The position numbers and the translations under genes were made by a program. A stretch of DNA of 34,820 nt from Actinomycetota bacterium (GTDB lineage: Bacteria; Actinomycetota; Acidimicrobiia; Acidimicrobiales; MedAcidi-G1), in assembly GCA_014381945.1 (NCBI GenBank), contig JACNKQ010000058.1:1-34820 (forward strand). Reading direction: 5' to 3'. The notes beneath the pieces were generated by a model that was given only the letters and a program-made list of their open reading frames with translations, was not told where the DNA came from and did not search any database. Positions 8,850 through 16,609 of this stretch are shown in pieces; within the stretch, counting starts at the first letter, position 1, and the number at the start of each line of letters is the position of its first letter.

Positions 8850-9773
8850 ATGAACACAGAAGAACTCAATCCAGTTGATGTTGACAAGACCGGATCCGAC
8901 CGGCGCTGGCGTCCGATGTTCGCTGCGTTGTTCGGTAGCGCTGCGGTGATCGGCGCTCTGGCCCTGGCCAGCATCACGGGCGCCCAGCAGTCCGATGGCC
9001 CGACCGTGAGCGCACCTGTAGAGAGGGTGGATGTGCCCACCACCGTGGTCGACCTTGACCAGGCCCCCGAATTCGCCGGCTCGATCGAGGTGCCCTGGGA
9101 CGATGACTCGATCGAGTTGCCATTTGACGATGCCGAGTGGGATCTCGAGTGGGGTGCGTTCAAGGCCTGCATGGACGAGGCCCTGGTCGATGTCGGGATC
9201 CCCGACAAAGACGTCGAGTTGTCCGAGGCCGAGTGGGTCCGGATCGATGAGGCGTTTGCAGCGGCCGATGCTGCGTGCGAGGGCCTGCTGCCGTTCGGCT
9301 CTATCTCGGTGATCAGCAGCGAGTTGCCCGGGGACTGGGACGATGCCATCGAGCTGCCCTGGGGCATCGATATGTCATTTGACGATGCCATGGAGTTCGA
9401 GGTCTGCTTCAGCGAAGCCCTTTCGGTCGATGTCAGGTTCCCAGATGCACTAGACGTCGAGTTGTCCGATGCCGAGTGGCTCTCTATCGACGAGGCCTTC
9501 GAAGCGGCCGAGGCTGAGTGCGAGGGCCTGCTGCCGTTCGGCCCGATCGAGCTGCCCTGGGATGATGCCGAGTGGGATGTTGAGTGGGATGCGTTCTTTG
9601 CCTGCATGGACGAGGCGTTCATTGACACTCACGCCGAGTTGTCCGATGCCGGTTGGAACGGGATTGAGGCCGGGATCGACGAGGCCTTCGAAGCGGCCGA
9701 GGCTGAGTGCGAGGGCCGCCTGGTGCCGGTCGGCCCCATTTCGATTATCAGCAGCGAGATGGTTATCGACTGA
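8850..9773 (+). CDS. Secreted or membrane-anchored acidic protein with three two-Cys modules
   Basis: A 307-residue protein I cannot assign to a named family. One hydrophobic segment (about residues 22-42, after RRWRP) acts as signal or anchor. The rest is very acidic and Trp-rich, with three related modules. Each has a D/E-W-rich start, a Cys in an ACMDE or VCFSE context, an AEW or AGW step, then DEAFxAAxAxCEGLLPFG with a second Cys. Modules 2 and 3 share a 43-bp identical DNA stretch (9486-9528 and 9675-9717), so the duplication is recent. The start at 8850 has AAGGAG upstream with good spacing. Its promoter region carries the CTCAG operator, so it is probably the main target of the adjacent two-component system. 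Metal or cation binding at the cell surface is a guess. Confidence 0.85.
   Translation: MNTEELNPVDVDKTGSDRRWRPMFAALFGSAAVIGALALASITGAQQSDGPTVSAPVERVDVPTTVVDLDQAPEFAGSIEVPWDDDSIELPFDDAEWDLEWGAFKACMDEALVDVGIPDKDVELSEAEWVRIDEAFAAADAACEGLLPFGSISVISSELPGDWDDAIELPWGIDMSFDDAMEFEVCFSEALSVDVRFPDALDVELSDAEWLSIDEAFEAAEAECEGLLPFGPIELPWDDAEWDVEWDAFFACMDEAFIDTHAELSDAGWNGIEAGIDEAFEAAEAECEGRLVPVGPISIISSEMVID
9486..9717 (+). repeat. 43-bp exact direct repeat inside the acidic protein gene
   Basis: Bases 9486-9528 and 9675-9717 are identical, 189 bp (63 codons) apart and in the same frame. They encode the IDEAFEAAEAECEG part of modules 2 and 3. Confidence 0.95.
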
Positions 9774-9800
9774 CCGAAGTCCCCTCCTGCCCCAGCCGGG

Positions 9801-9823
9801 CCCGCTCCTGACAGGGGAGCGGG
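9801..9823 (+). terminator. Hairpin terminator after the acidic protein gene
   Basis: CCCGCTCC (9801-9808) and GGAGCGGG (9816-9823) form a perfect 8-bp GC-rich stem with a 7-nt loop, 27 bp after the stop at 9773. It is followed only by TTCGG, not a true T-run, as is common in high-GC actinomycetes. Confidence 0.6.
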
Positions 9824-9858
9824 TTCGGCCGCGTTCTGCCACGGGCCGGGGCCGACCG

Positions 9859-9864
9859 TAGGCT
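9859..9864 (+). promoter_or_regulatory. -10 element TAGGCT of the EamA transporter gene
   Basis: TAGGCT ends 9 nt before the ATG at 9874 and no Shine-Dalgarno is visible, so the transcript is leaderless or nearly so. Confidence 0.5.
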
Positions 9865-9873
9865 CTGCGGTCC

Positions 9874-10704
9874 ATGGCCGCCCTCTTCTCCCTTGTCGCT
9901 GCGGCGATATTCGGGGTCGGCGACTTCTTCGGAGGGCAGGCCTCGAAGCGCACCACGGTCGTCACGGTGGTCGCCGGCTCCAACATCGTGGGGCTGGCGC
10001 TCGTCCTGGCCCTGGCACCGGGCATGTCCGAACGCTTCGACGGCGGCGACTTCGTGGCCGGCATGTTTGGTGGCCTCTCCGGGCTGATCGGCATCACCCT
10101 GCTCTACCGGGGGCTGTCGACCGGGCCCATGGCGGTGGTTGCACCCATCGCAGCAGTCACCAACGCCGCAGTTCCGGCCCTGTGGGGCATTGCCTTCGGT
10201 GAACGGCTCACCCCGCTCCAGCAGGCGGGCGTGGTGCTGGGCCTCGTTGCGATCGTGCTGGTGTCGCGGCCACCGGAGGCCGCCGGGCGGGCCACGGTCG
10301 GACTCATCGTGGGTTCGGTGCTGTCCGGCATCGGGTTCGCCGGCTTCTCCATCGTGCTCAGCGGCACGGATCCCGCCGGCGCCCCATGGCCGGTCGTCGG
10401 CAGTCGGCTCACGACCGTCGTGATCCTCGTGACGGTGCTGGTATTCGTCCGGCGGGCACGGGGGCCGGTCCGTGACGCCAGACGGCTCATCCTCGTATGC
10501 GGGCTCTGCGACAGCGGAGGCAACGTGATGCTCCTCGAGGCGCTCGGCCGGGGGATGCTCAGCCTCGTCGCAGTGCTTGCCTCGCTCTACCCGGCGGTCA
10601 CCGTGCTGCTGGCCCGGACCGTGCTCAAAGAGCCGATCTCGCGTGGTCAGGTGGTCGGGCTGGCCGGCTCCCTGGGTGCAATCACCCTGATCGTCGCCGG
10701 ATGA
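9874..10704 (+). CDS. DMT-superfamily transporter (two EamA domains)
   Basis: A 276-residue integral membrane protein with about ten hydrophobic helices in two EamA repeats (residues 1-130 and 145-276). The first repeat ends LTPLQQAGVVLGLVAIVLVS and the second ISRGQVVGLAGSLGAITLIVAG, the classic EamA repeat endings. It begins at once with a helix (AALFSLVAAAIFGVGDFFGGQASKR read from the first codon). Proteins of this kind export amino acids, metabolites or drugs, or import small solutes; the cargo cannot be told. It stands alone between a terminator and the lipoprotein gene 47 bp downstream. Confidence 0.9.
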   Translation: MAALFSLVAAAIFGVGDFFGGQASKRTTVVTVVAGSNIVGLALVLALAPGMSERFDGGDFVAGMFGGLSGLIGITLLYRGLSTGPMAVVAPIAAVTNAAVPALWGIAFGERLTPLQQAGVVLGLVAIVLVSRPPEAAGRATVGLIVGSVLSGIGFAGFSIVLSGTDPAGAPWPVVGSRLTTVVILVTVLVFVRRARGPVRDARRLILVCGLCDSGGNVMLLEALGRGMLSLVAVLASLYPAVTVLLARTVLKEPISRGQVVGLAGSLGAITLIVAG

Positions 10705-10751
10705 GGCGACGGTGGGAACGCATCGGGCTTCCGGCGTGCAATCCTTGGGGG

Positions 10752-11912
10752 ATGCGTTTCGTTGCCGCCGTTGCCGCCGTTGCCGCCGTTGCCGCCATTG
10801 TGACGTTGGCCTCTGCCTGCAGCCTGGGGGAGGGCCCTACGCTCGGTACCACGACCACGCTGCCCGACCTGTTCGGTGACGCCCCGACGCTCGGTGCCAC
10901 GACCACGCCGCCCGCCGAGGTCCCGGACTGGGAGCCGGCGCAGCTGGTCTCCGTGCGCAAGGATGCAGAGGCCTGTATCCAAAATGCCCGCCCGGACGAG
11001 ATCGTGCTCCCGGATGAGGGCCCCCGGACCGTGACGGTCGAGTCGGGCGACACCCTGGGCAGGATCGCCGACCGCTTCGACACCACCGTGGCGGCGTTCA
11101 TGCGGGCCAACTCGCTCAGCGACCCCGACCGGCTGCGGGTGGGGCAGGTGCTGATAGTGCCGCGGGAGCGACCCGACGATGTCGACGGACCGGAAGGCCC
11201 CGAGATCGAGTGGGAGGAACTGGTCTGCGTGCTCGACACGGGTGCTGCGGCCCACGGCCCCGACGGGCTTCCGGTCGGAGCCCCCGGGCTGATCGAGGTC
11301 GTGGTCCGTTGGCCCCGGATCGACGGGACCGACGAGGCGCCCCGCGTCAACGGTCGCCTTCTCGGCCTCATCCAGGGGGCGCTGGCCGGCTTCCTCGATG
11401 ACGCGATCAGCGCAGTCGAGAGCAACGGCTATGCCTGCAGGGAGGCGCTCGACGGACGCTGCATGTGGATCATGCACGAATACGAGGTGCTGCTGTCGAC
11501 CGACGACGTGTTCAGCGTCCGCAACACCACGCGTCGCCTGCTTCCGGGGATGGCCGCCGAGTCGTCGGAGGTGCTGACGGAGACCTTCGACCTCGTTGTC
11601 GGCCGCCCGTTCGCCATCGACGTGCTGTTCGACGAAGATGCCGACTGGGTCGGGGCCGTGTCGGCGGAGGCGGTCAGGCGCCTCGAACAGGAACCGTGGG
11701 TCGATGAGCGTCGCCTTGAAGGGGCCGGCCCGGACGCCGTCAACTTCGAGCGCTTCAACCTGACCCACGGTGGCCTGGTCCTGTCGTTCGCCCCCTTCAC
11801 GGTCGGGGGGTCGGGCGCCAGCTCGGTCTCGATCACGATCCCGTACCGTGCACTCGAGGGCCTGTGGGCCGAAGACGGACCGGTGGCGCCGCTCCTCGCG
11901 AAGTTGGACTGA
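10752..11912 (+). CDS. LysM-domain lipoprotein with C-terminal DUF3298/RsiV-like domain
   Basis: A 386-residue exported protein. The signal peptide carries three VAA units encoded by a 9-bp tandem repeat and ends in an atypical lipobox, LASAC, with Cys23. A Thr/Pro linker with two TLG(T/A)TTT copies follows, then one LysM domain (about 93-137: VTVESGDTLGRIADRFDTT to VGQVLIVP), which binds peptidoglycan or chitin-like glycans. The last 80 residues (FERFNLTHGGLVLSFAPFTVG to VSITIPYRALEGL) match the DUF3298 pattern of RsiV-type proteins. The ATG at 10752 is chosen because the signal peptide begins there; upstream in-frame codons overlap the preceding gene. It is probably an envelope-attached sensor or lysozyme-interacting protein. 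No sigma factor gene is adjacent, so an anti-sigma role is unsupported. Confidence 0.82.
   Translation: MRFVAAVAAVAAVAAIVTLASACSLGEGPTLGTTTTLPDLFGDAPTLGATTTPPAEVPDWEPAQLVSVRKDAEACIQNARPDEIVLPDEGPRTVTVESGDTLGRIADRFDTTVAAFMRANSLSDPDRLRVGQVLIVPRERPDDVDGPEGPEIEWEELVCVLDTGAAAHGPDGLPVGAPGLIEVVVRWPRIDGTDEAPRVNGRLLGLIQGALAGFLDDAISAVESNGYACREALDGRCMWIMHEYEVLLSTDDVFSVRNTTRRLLPGMAAESSEVLTETFDLVVGRPFAIDVLFDEDADWVGAVSAEAVRRLEQEPWVDERRLEGAGPDAVNFERFNLTHGGLVLSFAPFTVGGSGASSVSITIPYRALEGLWAEDGPVAPLLAKLD
10761..10796 (+). repeat. GTTGCCGCC x4 tandem repeat
   Basis: Four perfect 9-bp units encode Val-Ala-Ala repeats (the last codes VAA before I) in the signal peptide of the LysM lipoprotein. Unit number could change by slippage without breaking the frame. 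Confidence 0.95.
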
Positions 11913-11941
11913 CGGGTTCGGCCACGGCAGCCGGCGTTTCC

Positions 11942-11947
11942 TAGGCT
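11942..11947 (+). promoter_or_regulatory. -10 element TAGGCT of the nitroreductase gene (leaderless)
   Basis: TAGGCT is followed after exactly 7 nt by the ATG at 11955, favouring that start over the GTG at 11949. Confidence 0.55.
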
Positions 11948-11954
11948 TGTGGCC

Positions 11955-12632
11955 ATGGAACTGAACGAGGCCATGCGCACGACCTTCGCCTGTCGGGAGT
12001 TCACCGCCGAACCGGTGACGGACGAGGTGCTCCATCGGATCCTCGACGTCGCACGCTTCGCCCCGTCGGGCGGCAACCGACAGGGTGGGCACGTGGTGGT
12101 GGTGCGGGACCCGGCCGTCCGCCGACGCCTGGGCGAACTGGTCCAACCTACGCTGCGGGTCTACGCCGCCCAGGCGGCGGCGGGGGAAACGCCTTTCAAC
12201 TCGGTGCACCCGACGGCGGTCGACGTCGAGGCGGCGCTCGCCACGCCCACCGACATACTTCCGATGTTCGACCACCTCGACGAGGTGCCGGTGGTGCTGG
12301 TGGTAACCGTCGACCTGGCGCAGGTGGCTTCGGTCGACAAGGACCTCGACCGGGTCGGGCTCGACACCGGTGCGTCGGTCTACCCGCTGGTCTGGAACAT
12401 CCTGCTGGCCGCGCGCGCCGAGGGCCTGGGTGGTGTCCTCACCACGGTGATCGCCCCGGCGGAGGCCGACGTGCAGGAGTTGCTGGGCCTCCCCGCGTCG
12501 CATGCCATCGCCGCACTGATCCCGCTGGGGCGGCCGGTGAAGCAGCTCACGAAGTTGCGTCGGCGCCCGGTCGAGGACTTCGTCACGATCGACAGCTTCG
12601 ACGGAGTACCCCTCGGGCGCGTTGGGGACTAG
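11955..12632 (+). CDS. Nitroreductase-family FMN oxidoreductase
   Basis: A 225-residue soluble flavoprotein of the nitroreductase fold. The N-terminal FMN-binding signature is clear: AMRTTFACREFT (Arg contact to phosphate), then ARFAPSGGNRQ near residue 40 with the Ser and Asn-Arg that hold the flavin. The central part (DTGASVYPLVWNILLAARAEGLGG) contains the helix and Gly segment that complete the second FMN contact, and LPASHAIAALIPLGRP is the usual C-terminal strand. It would reduce nitro compounds, quinones or a dedicated substrate with NAD(P)H. It is apparently monocistronic; its TAG stop is reused as part of the promoter of the next gene. Confidence 0.92.
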   Translation: MELNEAMRTTFACREFTAEPVTDEVLHRILDVARFAPSGGNRQGGHVVVVRDPAVRRRLGELVQPTLRVYAAQAAAGETPFNSVHPTAVDVEAALATPTDILPMFDHLDEVPVVLVVTVDLAQVASVDKDLDRVGLDTGASVYPLVWNILLAARAEGLGGVLTTVIAPAEADVQELLGLPASHAIAALIPLGRPVKQLTKLRRRPVEDFVTIDSFDGVPLGRVGD

Positions 12633-12635
12633 GTT
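12630..12635 (+). promoter_or_regulatory. -10 element TAGGTT overlapping a stop codon
   Basis: TAGGTT starts with the TAG stop of the nitroreductase gene (12630-12632) and lies 7 nt before the GTG at 12643. The promoter core is thus embedded in the end of the upstream gene. Confidence 0.5.
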
Positions 12636-12642
12636 TTCACCC

Positions 12643-13545
12643 GTGGTCGAGGAACCCATGTCCCCTGTGGTCCAGGACCGTCCCCGCGGTCGGCTCATGT
12701 TCGGCGCCCTGCTGGGTTCGTTCGCAGTCGTCGCGGCGCTCGTGGCGTCGGCGTCGGCCGGCGCCGGGGAGTCGGGCCCCACGATCGACTACTCCCGGCA
12801 GTTGTCGGCCGAGCGGAATGCGACGCTTGCCGGCGACATCGAACTCGATGCGCACGGACCGACCTTTTCGTTGGAGGTGTGCATCAACGGCGTGCCGCAC
12901 CGCTGGGAGGGCGAGCACGTTCCAGGGCGCACCTTCGGAAGCGACCTCGACGACCTCGACGACCTCGATGCCGACCCCGACGGCGAGTGCAACATGCCGG
13001 GCTTCGGCCCGGGGCGGGGCGGGCACGGCGGGATGTTCGACTTCGCCCCCAACTTCGAGGCGTTCGAGGCCTGCCTCGCCGAGCAGGGCGCCGACGCCGA
13101 TTCTCCGGCGGACGGGAACCGGACCAGCGTGATCGTCGTCGGCCCCGATGGCCGCACCGTGGTCGAGTTCAGTGACGACCCCGGGTCGGTCACGGTCACC
13201 GGCACCGGCGAGGGCGTCGAGGTCACGGCCGAAGGCGGCGCAGCGGTGGTCGATATCGAGGCCCGGGAGCGGTCCCGCAGGGAGGCCTTCGTTGCCTGCG
13301 AGTCCCTGCTGCCGGAACCACCCAAGGGGAAGTTCAACCTCTTCAGGCCGTTCGAGGGCGGGGGGCACGACCTGGACAAGGGCTTCTTCGGCGAACGCCT
13401 CGAGGAGTTCGAACTGGAACTCGAGTTGCACGAGGTCGATCCCGGCGAGCACCGGCGAGAGCGCCGCGCCGCCGAGATGCGCGAACTGTTCAGCGGCGTC
13501 GCCGACGACGGCGGCCGCTGCGGCGGCGCCTCCCAGTCTGCCTGA
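12643..13545 (+). CDS. Secreted or membrane-anchored acidic protein with a two-Cys motif
   Basis: A 300-residue protein of unknown function. A basic N-terminus (RPRGR) precedes a single hydrophobic segment (about residues 20-42, LMFGALLGSFAVVAALV), which closely resembles that of the acidic repeat protein at 8850. The exported part has a DLDDLDDLDADPDGEC stretch, a Gly-rich patch, then FEACLAEQGAD and, after a beta-rich stretch, AFVACESLLPE. This CLxE to ACExLLP pairing is the same two-Cys pattern as in the 8850 modules and recalls actinomycete secreted proteins with CMRxxG and AC motifs. The C-terminus is highly charged and probably helical. The start is GTG 12643, set by TAGGTT 7 nt upstream; the region before it belongs to the nitroreductase gene. 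Confidence 0.78.
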   Translation: MVEEPMSPVVQDRPRGRLMFGALLGSFAVVAALVASASAGAGESGPTIDYSRQLSAERNATLAGDIELDAHGPTFSLEVCINGVPHRWEGEHVPGRTFGSDLDDLDDLDADPDGECNMPGFGPGRGGHGGMFDFAPNFEAFEACLAEQGADADSPADGNRTSVIVVGPDGRTVVEFSDDPGSVTVTGTGEGVEVTAEGGAAVVDIEARERSRREAFVACESLLPEPPKGKFNLFRPFEGGGHDLDKGFFGERLEEFELELELHEVDPGEHRRERRAAEMRELFSGVADDGGRCGGASQSA

Positions 13546-13560
13546 GGGCCCCCCGAACGC

Positions 13561-13890
13561 CTAGGTTCCTGGCGGGCTGTACGACACGGAGTCACGGACC
13601 GTCGCGGCCGCCGTGTCGATCTCCTCGGGCGTCAACAGCACGGTGACCCGGGCGTTGACCGCCCCCGATGCGGAGACGGCCAGGCTGAGGGCTGCTGCGG
13701 CCTCGTTGGAGGGCAGGTCGGCGACCACGATGGCATCGTCGCTGCCGAAGGCGAAGTAGAAGGCCTCAATGGAACCCCCCAGGGTTTCGCCGGCCGCCGT
13801 CGCCGCGGCGACCCTGGCCGACCCTCCGTCGGAGAGCAGTCCCTGGACGCCTTCGGTCGTGTAGCTGGCATGGATGAGGTACCTGGGCAT
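13561..13890 (-). CDS. GYD-domain protein
   Basis: A 109-residue small soluble protein. It begins MPRYLIHASYTTEGVQGL and continues with GGSIEAFYFAFGSDDAIVVADLP, the pattern of GYD-domain proteins (ferredoxin-like alpha/beta fold), and ends with a short VTVLLTPEEIDTA segment. Family function is not established. The ATG at 13890 is preceded by a G-rich stretch (GGGGGCG) that can serve as ribosome binding site; a longer frame upstream lacks protein-like sequence. It is convergent with the gene at 12643 (15 bp between stops) and its 5' end faces the LLM oxidoreductase gene at 14026 across 135 bp. Confidence 0.85.
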   Translation of the reverse strand: MPRYLIHASYTTEGVQGLLSDGGSARVAAATAAGETLGGSIEAFYFAFGSDDAIVVADLPSNEAAAALSLAVSASGAVNARVTVLLTPEEIDTAAATVRDSVSYSPPGT

Positions 13891-14012
13891 GGTCGCCCCC
13901 CATTTCTTCTTGGTCTTGCCGACCGCCTTCGACCGGCTGGCGACGAGTCTGTCACGGTTCCCGCAAGCGTGCACGGGGCAGGCCCGGCGCATCGGCCGAA
14001 TAGTGCGCCGTC

Positions 14013-14018
14013 TACCCT
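14013..14018 (+). promoter_or_regulatory. -10 element TACCCT of the LLM oxidoreductase operon (leaderless)
   Basis: TACCCT is followed after 7 nt by the GTG at 14026. It settles the start, since an open frame extends 52 codons further upstream without protein-like sequence. Confidence 0.5.
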
Positions 14019-14025
14019 CGGTGCC

Positions 14026-14874
14026 GTGCAACTCGGGCTCACCATCCACCTGACCGACCGGTCCATCGACATCCGCGACCTGGCTGTGGAGGCCGAGTCC
14101 CGGGGCTTCTCATCGCTCTGGATACCGGAGCACACCCACATCCCCGCCGGCCGGCAGACGCCGACCCCGCAGGGTGGCATGGACCTCGCCGAGGAGTACC
14201 CCCGGTCGCCCGATCCGTTCGTGTCGCTGGCAGCGGCCGCTGCGCTGACTGACAGAATCCGGCTCGGTACCGGCGTGGCGCTTGTCGCCCAGCACCACCC
14301 GATCAACCTGGCCAAGGCGGTTGCGTCGGTGGATGCCCTCTCGAACGGACGATTCAGCCTCGGCATCGGCTACGGCTGGAACGTCGAGGAGATGGCCCAC
14401 CACGGCGTCGAGTTCCGGACCCGCCGGGCGCAGGTCCGTGAGCACGTGCTGGCCATGCGCGAGCTCTGGACGGAGGAGGCCGGCGAATTCCACGGCGAGT
14501 TCGTGGACTTCTCTCCCAGTTGGTCGTGGCCCAAGCCCATGCGTGCAGGGGGTCCGCCCGTCTACATCGGCGGAGGGGCCGGACCGAAGATGTTCGCAGC
14601 CGTCGCCGAGTACGCGGACGGCTGGATGCCGATCGGGGGCGCCGGCGTGCGTGCAGCGCTCGGTGACCTGGCCACCGCCTGCGAAGAGCGTGGCCGCGAC
14701 CCCGGCGAGGTCGACGTGATCCCGTTCGGCACCCTGCCCGACGAGGGGAAGCTCGACTACTACGCCGGGCTCGGCATCACCGAGGTCGTGTTGCGGTTGC
14801 CGTCTTCCCAACGCGACGACGTACTGTCGGTGCTCGACGAGTTCACCCACTTCGTCGACGAGGGAAACGACTGA
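14026..14874 (+). CDS. LLM-class (luciferase-like) F420/flavin-dependent oxidoreductase
   Basis: A 282-residue TIM-barrel protein of the bacterial luciferase superfamily. It starts QLGLTIHLTDRSIDIRDLAVEAESRGFSS after the GTG, then has IPEHTHIP, RIRLGTGVALVAQHHPINLAKAVASVDALSNGR, and FSLGIGYGWNVEEMAHHGV, all hallmarks of the F420-dependent LLM group (TIGR03619-like). The segment GGPPVYIGGGAGPKMFAAVAEYADGW is the cofactor-binding end. It would carry out a hydride transfer or monooxygenation using F420H2 or FMNH2; the substrate is unknown. Ten bases separate it from the amidohydrolase gene, so the two form an operon and may act on the same compound. Confidence 0.92.
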   Translation: MQLGLTIHLTDRSIDIRDLAVEAESRGFSSLWIPEHTHIPAGRQTPTPQGGMDLAEEYPRSPDPFVSLAAAAALTDRIRLGTGVALVAQHHPINLAKAVASVDALSNGRFSLGIGYGWNVEEMAHHGVEFRTRRAQVREHVLAMRELWTEEAGEFHGEFVDFSPSWSWPKPMRAGGPPVYIGGGAGPKMFAAVAEYADGWMPIGGAGVRAALGDLATACEERGRDPGEVDVIPFGTLPDEGKLDYYAGLGITEVVLRLPSSQRDDVLSVLDEFTHFVDEGND

Positions 14875-14884
14875 GGAGGCTTCG

Positions 14885-16591
14885 ATGGCGCACGACCTGG
14901 TGATCAGAGGCGGAACGCTCGTCGACGGGACCGGCGCACCGGCGACCACTGCCGACGTGGCGATCGACGGCGACCGCGTGGTCGAGGTCGGCCGGGTGGT
15001 CGGCAGCGGCCGCCACGAGATCGACGCCGACGGCCTGGTGGTCACACCCGGCTTCGTCGACATCCACACCCACCTCGATGCCCAGATGTCCTGGGACCCC
15101 ATCGGCAGTTCCTCGTGCTGGCACGGCGTCACGTCGGTCGTGCTGGGCAACTGCGGCGTCACCTTCGCCCCGGTGTTGCCGGGAGGCCGGGAGTTCCTCG
15201 CCGAGATGATGGAGTCGGTCGAGGACATCCCCGCCCAGAGCATCCTCGACGGCCTCTCCTGGAACTGGGAGACCTATGGCGAGTACCTGGCCGACGTGGC
15301 CGGCCTGTCCAAGGGCGTGAACGTGGGCGGCATGGTCGGCCACTGCGCCGTGCGTGTCGCTGCCATGGGGGAACGGTCGCTGGACGAGGACCCGGCCACC
15401 GCCGAGGACATCGCCGCCATGGTGCCGATGGTCGATGAGGCGCTGGCCGCCGGGGCGCTCGGCTTCTCGTCCTCGCGCACCTTCCTGCACCGGGTGCCCG
15501 ACGGCCGCTACGTGCCAGGCACACACGCTGCCGAAGATGAGCTCCTGGCCTTCGCCGACTCGCTAGGCCGGTACGGCGGAATCTTCGAATGTGCCCCCAA
15601 GCTGGGTGGGCGCAACGACCCGGACGGTGTCTTCACCCGTGACGAGATCCGCATGTACGGCGAAATCAGCCGGCGGGCCGGCTGCCCGGTCACCTTCGGC
15701 CTCACCCAGGTCGACATCGTGCCCGACATGCACCTGAGGGTGCTCGACTACGTGGCCACAGAAAACGCAGACGGGGCCCGGATCCGTCCTCAGACGACCT
15801 CCCGCCAGATCGGCATCCTGTTCGGGCTCTCCGGTCGCACCCCGTTCGACCGCGCCGACGGCTGGGACCAGTTGGCCGACCTGCCGCTCGCCGACAAGGT
15901 CGCCCGCCTCACGGAGCCCTCGTCGCGGGCGGCGCTGGTCGCTGCCGCCGACGCCCGGGTCGAGCACCTACCGCTGGACTGGTTCGCCTTCTATCCGCTC
16001 CCGAACGACCCGGTCCGCCATGACCTGGCCCGGGAGGAGAGCGTCGCCGCCGAAGCCGAACGACGGGGCGCGACCATCGCCGAGGCGTGGGTCGACCTGG
16101 CACTTGAACTCGACGGCCGCCGCCTGTTCACCCTCCCGTTCCTCAACCAACGCATGGAATCCGCCATCGAGATGCTCGAACGTCCAGAGGTCGTGATGGG
16201 GCTTGCCGATGCCGGCGCCCATGCGAAGCAGATCATGGACGCCAGCCAGCCGACGTTCTTCCTGAGCCACTGGGTGCGCGACAGGGGTCGTGTCACCATC
16301 GAGGAGGGGGTGCGGCGCATGACCTCCGACACCGCCGACCTGTTCGGCATCGCCGGCCGGGGCCGCCTCGAGCCGGGGGCGTGTGCCGATGTCAACGTGA
16401 TCGACCTCGAGGGCCTGCGCCTGCACTACCCGGAGATGGCCCACGACTTTCCGGGGGGAGCCGGCCGCTGGATCCAGAGGGCTGATGGCTACGAGGCGAC
16501 CATCGTCAACGGCGAGGTGTTCATGGAGGACGGCGAGCACACCGGGGCGCTGGCCGGCCAGATGCTGCTGGGGTCGGCCGCCACCGGCTGA
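14885..16591 (+). CDS. N-acyl-D-amino-acid deacylase-like amidohydrolase
   Basis: A 568-residue amidohydrolase of the D-aminoacylase group. Metal ligands are intact: GFVDIHTHLD with His61 and His63, and GNCG with Cys90 at the place of the D-aminoacylase zinc cysteine. Later elements include MVGHCAVR, a stretch with FGLTQVD, and the C-terminal VMGLADAGAHAKQIMDAS with the catalytic-type Asp, followed by the usual closing part (FGIAGRGRLEPGACADVNVID). It is longer than D-aminoacylase (about 480). ATG 14885 has GAGGAGG 5 nt upstream. It is cotranscribed with the LLM oxidoreductase. It is likely cytoplasmic, hydrolysing an N-acyl or cyclic amide; related proteins of this size are usually annotated only generally. 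Confidence 0.9.
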   Translation: MAHDLVIRGGTLVDGTGAPATTADVAIDGDRVVEVGRVVGSGRHEIDADGLVVTPGFVDIHTHLDAQMSWDPIGSSSCWHGVTSVVLGNCGVTFAPVLPGGREFLAEMMESVEDIPAQSILDGLSWNWETYGEYLADVAGLSKGVNVGGMVGHCAVRVAAMGERSLDEDPATAEDIAAMVPMVDEALAAGALGFSSSRTFLHRVPDGRYVPGTHAAEDELLAFADSLGRYGGIFECAPKLGGRNDPDGVFTRDEIRMYGEISRRAGCPVTFGLTQVDIVPDMHLRVLDYVATENADGARIRPQTTSRQIGILFGLSGRTPFDRADGWDQLADLPLADKVARLTEPSSRAALVAAADARVEHLPLDWFAFYPLPNDPVRHDLAREESVAAEAERRGATIAEAWVDLALELDGRRLFTLPFLNQRMESAIEMLERPEVVMGLADAGAHAKQIMDASQPTFFLSHWVRDRGRVTIEEGVRRMTSDTADLFGIAGRGRLEPGACADVNVIDLEGLRLHYPEMAHDFPGGAGRWIQRADGYEATIVNGEVFMEDGEHTGALAGQMLLGSAATG

Positions 16592-16609
16592 AACCTCCCC
16601 GGCAGCGCG

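Noticed and set aside
10752-11912. Anti-sigma factor of the RsiV type
   Set aside because: No sigma factor gene lies next to it and the protein has no cytoplasmic anti-sigma domain; only the outer domain is similar.
10647-12782. 711-residue open frame on the minus strand
   Set aside because: It is antisense to the LysM lipoprotein and nitroreductase genes, both with clear domains; its sequence is Arg/Gly/His-rich low-complexity, as expected from third-position GC bias.
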